The notes under the pieces were generated by a model. The model ran no database searches. It had not been told where the DNA came from and saw nothing but the letters and a program-made list of their open reading frames with translations. A stretch of 5,895 nucleotides of DNA from NCBI GenBank assembly GCA_937888925.1, contig CALARM010000749.1, positions 1-5,895 of the forward strand. The letters are read 5' to 3'. How positions within the stretch are numbered: the stretch's first letter is position 1; each line of letters opens with the position of its first letter. Origin of the DNA: an uncultured Synergistia bacterium (GTDB lineage: Bacteria > Eremiobacterota > SpSt-956 > JAKJGF01). This document shows, piece by piece, positions 1-5,895 of the stretch. The position numbers were made by a program, and so were the translations under genes.

Positions 1-92
1 ATATGACTCCCCAGTTTATTATGAAAATCGATGTCATACCTCTTACGCCGAACGGAAAAATTGACAGAAAGTCCCTTCCTGCACCAGATGAG
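1..92 (+). other. C-terminal tail of the adenylation domain of the preceding module (A9 remnant and A10)
   Basis: The window opens inside motif A9 (residues MTPQF, matching MIPQF at the same place one module later). It runs through motif A10, TPNGKIDR, at 45-68. The A10 lysine (codon 57-59) is the residue that contacts the substrate carboxylate and adenylate phosphate in the adenylation step; it corresponds to Lys517 of gramicidin synthetase GrsA. The rest of this domain, including its substrate pocket, lies upstream, so its amino acid cannot be predicted. The tail shows that at least one more module precedes the two described below. Confidence 0.93.
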
Positions 93-3000
93 TCTATGGT
101 AAAAGAAGAATTTATCCCTCCCTCTACAGAGACGGAAAAGAAACTATCGGCTATCTGGGAAGAAATTCTGGGTGTCAGGGCAGGTATGAACAGTAATTTC
201 TTCGACCTGGGAGGCCATTCCCTTAAAGCAGTGGCTCTTCAGAGTAAAATTCAGAAGGCTTTTGATATTGCCATAAGTCTGAAAGATATTTTCAAATATT
301 CTACCCTGAAAGAAATGTCTCTTCTGATTGAAAAAGGAAGTAAGACCTTTATTTCTATTTCACCTGCGCCGGACATGGAGTATTATCCTGTTTCTTCGGC
401 ACAGAGACGTATGTTCCTTGTAAATCAGATGGATCAGCAGAGTATTACCTATAATGTTCCCTGCATGTTTATTATTGAAGGCTCTCTGGACCATAAAAAA
501 CTCCTTCAATCAATAGATTTTGTTATTAAAAGACATGAAATACTCAGAACTTCTTTTCATATACATGACGGGGAACCGGTTCAGAAAATCCATGAAACTG
601 TTCATACGGAACATATATACAGAGAAGAAGGGGACGTGAATATTTCTGAAATATCAAAAGCGTTTATCCGCCCCTTTGATTTATCTAACCCTCCTCTTAT
701 AAGATGTGGTCTTATAAAAATAGCTCCGAAAAAGCACCTCTTTATTATGGACATACATCATATTATCTTTGACGGTGTGTCTTTTGATATATTCATGAGA
801 GAGCTATGGAATTTTTACAGAGGCCATGAGATGCCTCCTTTGAAGTTACAGTATAAGGATTTTGCCTTCTGGCATGAAAATCTCCTGAAATCGGAAGAAA
901 TAAATAAACAGAAAAAATACTGGCTCAATGTATATGACGGTGAACTTCCCGTGTTAAACCTTGTGACAGACATGGCCCGTCCTTCTGAAATATCTTTTCA
1001 CGGTAAACACAGAATTTATAAAATAGACAGTAATCTCACTTCCCGTTTGAGATCCATGCTTGTCCGGGGAGGAACGACCATGTTCATGACAACTCTGGCC
1101 TGTTTTTCCCTTCTTCTTTCAAAATATACATCTCAGGAGGATATAATAATAGGAACTCCCGGCACAGGAAGAACTATACCTGAAGCGGATTCTCTTATAG
1201 GTATGTTTGTAAATACGCTGGCTATAAGAACTTCTCCCGGGAAAGACAAAATCTTCAAAGATTTCCTGAAAGAGATAGAAACACAGGTTCTCTCAGCCTA
1301 TGATAACCAGGATTATCAACTGGATATGCTTGTTGAAGATCTCCATGTCAGGAGAGACGGAGGCAGAAATCCTCTTTTTGATGTATTGTTTGATATTGTG
1401 AACAGAAAAGAAGAGAAATTTACGGAAAATATCTGTCTGAAACCGGTTGAAACCGATATGGATGTGGCAAAATTCGATATTGTAATGACCGTTGTCGAAG
1501 ATGAACATGAGCTCATCGTGAATATTGAGTATCGCGATGACCTGTTTATGGCTGAAACCATAGACAGAATGGCAGAACATTATATCAATCTTCTTGATGA
1601 TATAGTAAAGAAAAAAGACGGTAAGCTTAAAGATATGGACATGGTTTCGGAAGCAGAGAAACACAGATTGCTTTATGAATTTAATAAAACCTCCCGTCCC
1701 TATAAACTGAATAAAACCATTCATGAACTCATAGAAGATTCTGTTCATGAAAATCCTGATAAAATTGCAGTGGTCTGTAAAGACAGATATCTTACATACA
1801 GCGAACTGAGCCACCATGGGAAAATTCTTTCGGGAAAACTTCTGTCTGCCGGAGTGAAAGGCAATGAAATTGTAGCCATAATGGTTTCCCAGTGTCTGGA
1901 AATGATTCCCGGTATACTTGGTATTCTCAAATCAGGAGCATCTTTCCTGCCCGTAGATCCTTCGTACCCTTCCGAAAGGGTTGAATTTATGTTACACGAC
2001 GCAGGAGTAAAGGTTCTTCTTACAGAGAAGCATTTAGAGAGAGATGTAACATTCGGCGGTACTGTTATATGTCTTGATGATGACACAGTCTGGCATGGAA
2101 CTGTTCCGGAATATGTAAACACAGTCAGAGCTTCCGACGCCGCTTATGTCATCTATACTTCAGGCACGACAGGACTGCCGAAAGGTGTAGTGATAGAGCA
2201 CTCATCTCTTGTAAATCTGAGTCTTTATTTTAAAGATTTATTTTCTCTTTCTCAGTCCGACGGCATGACTAAATATGCAGGCTTCAGTTTTGACGCAGGC
2301 ATGTTTGAAATATTCCCATGTCTTATTTCCGGGGCAACTCTTCATATAATTCCCGATGAGATGAGACTGTCTCCGAAAGAAATAAATGCCTATTTCGAAG
2401 CAAATAAAATCACCTGTTCCTTTCTTCCGACCCAGTTTGCGGAACAGTTTATGGAACTGGAGGAAAATACCTCTCTTCGGTATCTTTATACAGGAGGAGA
2501 TAAACTTAGATTTTTCAAAAAACAGCCCTATACATTGATGAACTGTTATGGCCCCACTGAATATACTGTAGTAACGACAACATTCCCCGTAGAATCTATG
2601 GACGATAATATTCCCATAGGGAAGCCTCTGGCAAATACGGAGTTATATATCCTTGACAGTGACGGTCATTTATTGCCTGCCGGTGTGCCGGGAGAACTTC
2701 ATATATCGGGAGCGGGCCTTTCGAGAGGTTATCTTAACAGGCCTGAACTGACGGAAGAGAAATTCGTAAACAATCCTTTCTCTCCAGGAAAAAAGATGTA
2801 TCGTACAGGAGACCTTGCAAGATGGCTTCCTGACGGAAACATTGAATTTCTGGGAAGAATTGATGCCCAGGTAAAAATAAGGGGTTATCGTATCGAACTG
2901 GGAGAAATTGAACAGACTCTGAAGAAAATAAGCTGGATCAGAGATGCGGTAGTAATAGACAGGGAAGATAAGCCGGGGAATAAATATCTCTGTGCCTATT

Positions 3001-5895
3001 ATATTCCTTCCGTTGATAAAGATTTCCCTGAAGAAGAAGATGTGGAAAAAATAAAAACGTTCCTTAAAGAAAGTCTCCCCGATTATATGATTCCACAGTT
3101 TATTATAAAGATTGACTCCATACCTCTTACTCCGAACGGAAAAATTGACAGACATGCTCTTCCTTTACCTGACTCATCTATAATGAAAGAAGAATTTATT
3201 TCTCCGGTTACAGAGATTGAGAAGCATCTTTCGGAACTCTGGGAAGAGTTTCTCGGCGTAAAGGCAGGACTGTCTCATAATTTCTTTGACCTGGGCGGTC
3301 ATTCTCTGAAAGCAGTGGCCCTTCAGAGCAAAATTCAGAAGGATTTTAATATTAACATAACCCTTAAGGATATTTTTAAATATTCTACATTAAAAGAAAT
3401 GTCTCTCTTCATCGAAAAAGGAACGAAGAGAGTTATTTCCATTCTCCCGGCTCCTCAGATGGAATATTATCCTGTTTCTTCTGCCCAGAGACGTATGTTC
3501 CTTATGAATCAGATGGAAGGAAAAAGTATTACCTATAATACTCCTTTAGTATTTATCATTGAAGGAGCAATTGACCATAAAAAATTAAGTGATGCCATAG
3601 ATAAAGTCATAGAAAGGCATGAAGTGCTCAGAACTTCTTTTCATATACAGAACGGCGAGCCTGTTCAGAAAATCCATGACACTGTTCAGGCAAAACGTAT
3701 GTACAGAGAAGGAGAGGAAGAGGATATTGAAGGAATATTGAAAGATTTTATCCGTCCCTTTGACCTGTCCCGTCCTCCTCTTCTCAGATTTACTCTTGTA
3801 AAAACAGGTAATAAAAGGTATGTGTTTATGCTGGATGTGCATCATATTATCTTTGACGGAGTATCTTTCAATATATTTATGAGAGATCTCTGGAGTTTTT
3901 ACCAGGGAAAAGATATTCAGCCCTTAACGATACAGTATAAAGATTTTGCCTTCTGGCATGAAGCTCTTTTAAAATCTGGAGAAATAAATAAACAGAAAAA
4001 ATACTGGCTCAATGTTTATGAAGGGGAACTTCCCGTATTAAACCTGATAACCGATATGCCCCGTCCTTCCGAAATGTCTTTTCATGGACAGCACAGGGTT
4101 TATACCATAGACAGAGATATCAGTTCCCGTTTAAAAGCCATGGTATTCCGGAGAGGTTCAACACTTTTTATGACAGGTTTTGCCTGTTTCTCCCTTCTCA
4201 TGTCCAGATATACTTCCCAGGAAGATATAATCATAGGAACTCCCGGTACAGGAAGAAATGTGCCTGAAGTAGATCCCCTTATAGGTATGTTTGTAAATAC
4301 CCTGGCCATAAGAACTTCTCCCGTGAGAGATAAGCTCTTCGGAGATTTTCTGAAAGAGACGGAAGAAAGGATACTTTCTGCCTCTGATAACCAGGATTAT
4401 CAGTTAGATATGCTTATCGAGGATCTGGGCCTTAAGAGAGATGCAGGCAGAAATACTCTATTTGACGTAATGTTTGACATTATGAACAAACAGGAAAAGA
4501 AATCTATGGAAGGTATTAATCTGGAACCGTTCCCTATGGAAGTGGATGTGGCGAAATTCGATATTACAATGACTCTTGTCGAAGATACTGAAGATCTATA
4601 CGTCGCTGTTGAATACCGTGATTCCCTGTTTCTTTCCGAAACTATCGACAGAATGGCAGGACATTATATCAATCTCCTGGGAGATATATCAAGGAAAAAA
4701 GACGGCAGACTTAAAGACATGGATATACTGTCTGAAGATGAAAAACACAGATTGCTCCATGAATTCAACAAAACTTCACTGCCTTATAATCTGAACAGAA
4801 CAATTCATGAGCTTATAGAAGATTCTGCTCTGACTCATGGTGATAATATTGCAGTTGTGTGGAAAGACAAAAAACTTACTTACAGTGAACTGAATAAAAA
4901 CTCTCGTATACTTGCAGAAAAACTGCTCTCTGCCGGAGTAACAGGTAATGAAATCGTAGCCATAATGATTTCTCAGAAGTTTGAAATGATTGCCGGTATC
5001 ATGGGCATACTTGAAGCGGGAGCGGCATTCCTTCCCATAGATCCGTCTTACCCTGCCGAGAGAATTGAATATATGATGGAAGATGCCGGCGTATCAGTCC
5101 TGCTTACAGAGACACGGTTGAAGACAAAGGTAAAATTCGGCGGCTCTATTATCTGTCTTGATGAAGATTCTATATGGGAAGGTTCTGTAACAGAAGGAGG
5201 GAAAAGAGGAAAACCTTCTGACCTTGCCTATATTATTTATACGTCAGGCACTACGGGAAAACCAAAAGGTGTTATGATAGAGCACTCTTCTCTTGTAAAC
5301 CTGAGTCTTTACTACAGGGATGTATTTTCTATCTCTTCACAGGACAGAGGCACAAAATATGCGGGATTCAGTTTCGATGCCGGCATATCGGAAATATTCC
5401 CCTTCCTCATTGCAGGTGCAGCCATTCATATAATTCCTGACGAAATGAGGCTTTCTCTTAAAGATATAAACATGTATTTTAAAGAGAATAAAATCACCCA
5501 TACCTTCCTTCCCACCCAGTTCGCGGAACAGTTTATGGAACTGGAAGAAAACACTTCTCTTAAATATCTGGATACGGGAGGAGATAAACTCAGATTTTTC
5601 AAACCTCATCCCTATAAAATGGTAAATGCTTATGGCCCTACCGAATACACATGTATAACCACTACCTTTATGATAGATCGTCTCTATGACAATATTCCCA
5701 TAGGAAAACCTGTTGCCAATACAGACATATACATACTTGACAGAGACGGATTATTAACACCTGTAGGAGTGCCCGGAGAACTGCATATATCGGGTGCCGG
5801 GATTTCCAGAGGCTATCTCGGAAGACCGGACCTGACGGCAGAAAAATTTGTAAACAATCCCTTCCGTCCGGGAGAAAAAATGTACCGCACAGGAG
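1..5895 (+). CDS. Modular non-ribosomal peptide synthetase, internal fragment (partial at both ends)
   Basis: This is an internal part of a multimodular NRPS, a cytoplasmic megaenzyme that activates amino acids as adenylates, loads them on phosphopantetheine arms and condenses them into a peptide. The frame starting at position 3 is open for 1964 codons to the window end, so start codon, ribosome binding site and stop lie outside. Domain order is A(tail)-PCP-C-A-PCP-C-A(partial). Diagnostic motifs seen are NGKIDR (A10), LGGHSL (PCP), SSAQRRMF, RHEILRTSF and HHIIFDG (C domain), and YTSGTTG, YGPTE, YRTGDL and GYRIELGEIE (A domain). No frameshift or missing catalytic residue is visible. The two modules are close tandem copies, 1028 codons apart. 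No epimerase, methyltransferase or thioesterase domain occurs here. Assignment to the NRPS family is certain; the product, the cluster and the total number of modules are unknown. Confidence 0.98.
111..335 (+). other. Peptidyl carrier protein (thiolation) domain of module n
   Basis: This is a four-helix carrier domain of normal length (about 75 residues). Its core motif FFDLGGHSLKAV lies at 201-233. The serine of GGHSL (codon 219-221) is the phosphopantetheine attachment site, modified by a 4'-phosphopantetheinyl transferase encoded elsewhere. It carries the aminoacyl or peptidyl thioester made by the upstream A domain and delivers it to the donor side of the C domain that starts near 384. 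The sequence before the motif (TETEKKLSAIWEEILG) and after it (ALQSKIQKAFDI, then LKDIFKYSTLKEMSLLIEK) matches helices 1 and 2-4 of standard PCPs. No epimerase follows, so the delivered residue is expected to keep its configuration. Confidence 0.96.
384..1670 (+). other. Condensation domain of module n+1 (LCL-like)
   Basis: It catalyses peptide bond formation between the chain on the upstream PCP and the amino acid on the downstream PCP. All core motifs are in order: C1 SSAQRRMF (393-416), C2 RHEILRTSF (531-557), C3 HHIIFDGVS (756-782), C4 YKDFAFW (852-872), C5 IGTPGTGR then IGMFVNT (1149-1217), C6 NQDYQLDML (1305-1331) and C7 RRDGGRNPLF (1350-1379). The catalytic second histidine is codon 759-761 and the structural aspartate 771-773. 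The length of about 430 residues is normal. Wording such as YYPVSSAQRRMF resembles tyrocidine-type LCL domains, and the lack of an upstream epimerase fits an L-configured donor. The heterocyclisation signature (DxxxxD) and the dual epimerisation/condensation N-terminal HH motif are absent. The LCL rather than DCL call rests on motif wording and context, not on a phylogeny. Confidence 0.94.
896..931 (+). repeat. 36-nt perfect repeat, copy 1 (C domain, after motif C4)
   Basis: These 36 bases are identical to 3980-4015, including all synonymous sites. They encode EINKQKKYWLNV, just after C4. Flanking sequence at the same offset shows third-position differences within a few bases on either side. 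Confidence 0.88.
1719..3170 (+). other. Complete adenylation domain of module n+1, probable hydrophobic (Leu/Ile-like) substrate
   Basis: It activates an amino acid with ATP and loads it on the PCP at 3195-3419. Core motifs in order: A1 LTYSEL (1791-1808), A2 LKSGASFLPVD (1926-1958), A3 AYVIYTSGTTGLPKG (2142-2186), A4 FSFDAGMFEIF (2283-2315), A5 NCYGPTE (2541-2561), A6 GELHISGAGLSRGYL (2691-2735), A7 YRTGDL (2799-2816), A8 from GRIDAQVKIRGYRIE to GEIE (2853-2912), A9 LPDYMIP (3075-3095) and A10 NGKIDR (3135-3152). The catalytic lysine is codon 3141-3143. All motifs are intact, so the domain should be active. The pocket, aligned by eye to GrsA, reads D235 A236 F239 F278 Y299 G301 C322 V330 V331 K517. 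This is nearest to published aliphatic codes such as Leu DAWFLGNVVK and Ile DGFFLGVVYK. The substrate call is an inference. No methyltransferase is inserted between A8 and A9. Confidence 0.95.
2283..2573 (+). other. Substrate-specificity pocket of the first complete A domain (code D-A-F-F-Y-G-C-V-V)
   Basis: This stretch, motif A4 to just after A5, holds nine of the ten specificity positions. By alignment to GrsA they are Asp235 (codon 2292), Ala236 (2295), Phe239 (2304), Phe278 (2421), Tyr299 (2487), Gly301 (2493), Cys322 (2544), Val330 (2568) and Val331 (2571). Asp235 is the usual anchor for the substrate alpha-amino group. The rest of the pocket is hydrophobic with no charged residue, which argues against a polar or charged side chain. 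Tyr at 299 and Cys at 322 are less usual and could narrow the pocket or favour an aromatic or non-standard residue. Confidence 0.7.
3195..3419 (+). other. Peptidyl carrier protein (thiolation) domain of module n+1
   Basis: This carrier domain follows the complete A domain after a short linker. Its motif FFDLGGHSLKAV lies at 3285-3317, and the phosphopantetheine-bearing serine is codon 3303-3305, exactly 3084 nt after the serine of the previous PCP. From the GGHSL motif to the end, the protein is almost identical to the first PCP (ALQSKIQK, LKDIFKYSTLKEMSL). The first helix is more diverged (EIEKHLSELWEEFLG versus ETEKKLSAIWEEILG). It holds the residue chosen by the A domain at 1719-3170, accepts the growing chain from the C domain at 384-1670, and then acts as donor to the next C domain. 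Confidence 0.96.
3468..4754 (+). other. Condensation domain of module n+2 (LCL-like)
   Basis: It joins the chain held by the PCP at 3195-3419 to the amino acid selected by the last A domain. Motifs: C1 SSAQRRMF (3477-3500), C2 RHEVLRTSF (3615-3641), C3 HHIIFDGVS (3840-3866, catalytic second His at 3843-3845), C4 YKDFAFW (3936-3956), C5 IGTPGTGR and IGMFVNT (4233-4301), C6 NQDYQLDML (4389-4415) and C7 KRDAGRNTLF (4434-4463). It has the same length as the first C domain, and every motif sits 3084 nt downstream of its counterpart. It again follows a PCP directly, with no epimerase, so an LCL-type role is expected. The most diverged part is the segment around 3690-3750, which is rich in acidic residues. 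Confidence 0.94.
3980..4015 (+). repeat. 36-nt perfect repeat, copy 2 (C domain, after motif C4)
   Basis: This is the second copy of the perfect 36-base match, at the module period of 3084 nt. Identity at every wobble position stands out against the synonymous divergence of most of the module. Confidence 0.88.
4803..5895 (+). other. Adenylation domain of module n+2, truncated by the window end, unrecognised specificity
   Basis: About the first 364 residues of an A domain, from the TIHELIEDSA start through A1 LTYSEL (4875-4892), A2 LEAGAAFLPID (5010-5042), A3 AYIIYTSGTTGKPKG (5226-5270), A4 FSFDAGISEIF (5367-5399), A5 NAYGPTE (5625-5645) and A6 GELHISGAGISRGYL (5775-5819) to the opening of A7 (YRTG at 5883-5894). 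A8-A10 and the next PCP lie beyond the window. The truncation is an artefact of the window edge, since the frame is open to the last base. The pocket reads D235 A236 S239 F278 D299 G301 A322 C330 I331. I recognise no standard code in this. An acidic residue at 299 hints at a polar or basic side chain, but that is only a suggestion. Confidence 0.94.
5367..5657 (+). other. Substrate-specificity pocket of the second A domain (code D-A-S-F-D-G-A-C-I)
   Basis: By alignment to GrsA the positions are Asp235 (codon 5376), Ala236 (5379), Ser239 (5388), Phe278 (5505), Asp299 (5571), Gly301 (5577), Ala322 (5628), Cys330 (5652) and Ile331 (5655). Relative to the preceding module, F239S, Y299D, C322A, V330C and V331I have changed, while 235, 236, 278 and 301 are kept. 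Replacing Phe and Tyr by Ser and Asp opens the pocket and adds an acidic group. The anchor Asp235 is present, so an ordinary alpha-amino acid is expected. Confidence 0.68.

Larger units (their letters stand above)
1..5895 (+). repeat. Tandem NRPS module repeat, period 3084 nt (1.9 copies)
   Basis: Positions 1-2811 align to 3085-5895 with a constant offset of 3084 nt. Checked anchors include the A10 lysine (57 and 3141), PCP serine (219 and 3303), C3 histidine (756 and 3840), A-domain start (1719 and 4803), A3 tyrosine (2145 and 5229), Asp235 (2292 and 5376) and A7 tyrosine (2799 and 5883). The protein identity counted by hand over the first 150 residues is 116/150 (77%). The repeat reflects module duplication within the gene, not a mobile element. 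Confidence 0.93.

Noticed and set aside
1134..1142. AGGAGG-like ribosome binding site
   Set aside because: The bases encode Gln-Glu-Asp of the conserved C-domain stretch before motif C5. No start codon at suitable spacing opens a meaningful frame.
1316..1561. An 81-codon open frame on the - strand
   Set aside because: It is antisense to conserved C-domain motifs C6 and C7 and overlaps another antisense frame. The Ser-rich translation shows no domain.
1596..1720. Possible epimerase or other inserted domain between C and A
   Set aside because: The segment is an ordinary C-A linker of about 40 residues ending in the FNKT stretch common before A domains; there is no room for an extra domain.
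1293..1817. A 174-codon open frame on the - strand
   Set aside because: It lies antisense to the end of the first C domain and the start of the A domain. Its translation is a Phe/Ile/His-rich sequence with no recognisable domain, which is typical of the reverse complement of an AT-rich coding region.
1745..2122. A 125-codon open frame on the - strand
   Set aside because: It is antisense to A-domain motifs A1 and A2, and the + strand protein explains the conservation fully.
2490..2500. GGAGGAG, another Shine-Dalgarno-like string
   Set aside because: It encodes the Thr-Gly-Gly-Asp of the A domain between A4 and A5 and recurs in near-identical form one module later, so it is explained by protein constraint.
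2670..3155. A 161-codon open frame on the - strand
   Set aside because: It is antisense to A6-A10, which match the NRPS family residue by residue on the + strand. The reverse translation shows no family resemblance.
3153..3194. Possible gene boundary or inter-gene spacer between A and PCP
   Set aside because: The frame continues without a stop and the short linker matches the one at 69-110, so this is an intradomain linker of one protein.
3585..4309. Two - strand open frames (3585-3845 and 4100-4309)
   Set aside because: They are antisense to the second C domain. No equivalent of the same size is kept at the matching place 3084 nt upstream, as would be expected for real overlapping genes in a duplicated module.
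4576..4794. A 72-codon + strand open frame in another frame
   Set aside because: It is an out-of-frame reading of the C-to-A linker of the NRPS. It has no ribosome binding site of its own and no recognisable product.
5337..5609. A 90-codon open frame on the - strand
   Set aside because: It is antisense to the A4-A5 specificity region, which is clearly coding on the + strand.

Overview
The whole window lies inside one very large gene on the + strand. The reading frame whose codons start at positions 3, 6, 9 and so on is open from the first base to the last: 1964 full codons with no stop, start or end inside the window. It encodes part of a modular non-ribosomal peptide synthetase (NRPS). The sequence is AT-rich (about 40% GC in two lines counted by hand), and AGA for Arg and ATA for Ile are common. 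The condensation-domain wording resembles tyrocidine/gramicidin-type synthetases of Firmicutes. The host is therefore most likely a low-GC Bacillota, possibly a clostridial or other anaerobe. Another low-GC host that acquired an NRPS, including a methanogen, cannot be excluded.

Layout: 1-92 is the C-terminal tail of an adenylation (A) domain of a preceding module (A9 remnant and A10 motif). Then come a peptidyl carrier protein (PCP, about 111-335), a condensation domain (C, about 384-1670), a complete A domain (about 1719-3170), a second PCP (about 3195-3419), a second C domain (about 3468-4754) and a second A domain (from about 4803) cut off by the window end at motif A7. The window thus holds the end of module n, all of module n+1 (C-A-PCP) and most of module n+2 (C-A). 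There is no epimerase, methyltransferase, thioesterase or docking region here, so the part seen should add two residues to a growing chain without changing stereochemistry.

The two modules are tandem copies. Every motif compared recurs at exactly 3084 nt (1028 codons), with no net insertion or deletion across 2811 nt of overlap. The catalytic and carrier motifs are nearly unchanged, but five of the nine readable substrate-pocket positions differ. The first complete A domain reads D-A-F-F-Y-G-C-V-V(-K), close to aliphatic Leu/Ile codes. The second reads D-A-S-F-D-G-A-C-I, which I do not recognise. The picture is of an assembly line grown by module duplication with the specificity pocket then altered.

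There is no intergenic DNA in the window and I see no promoter, terminator, RNA gene, mobile element or CRISPR array. The biological class is known; what may be new is the peptide product, which cannot be named from this fragment.
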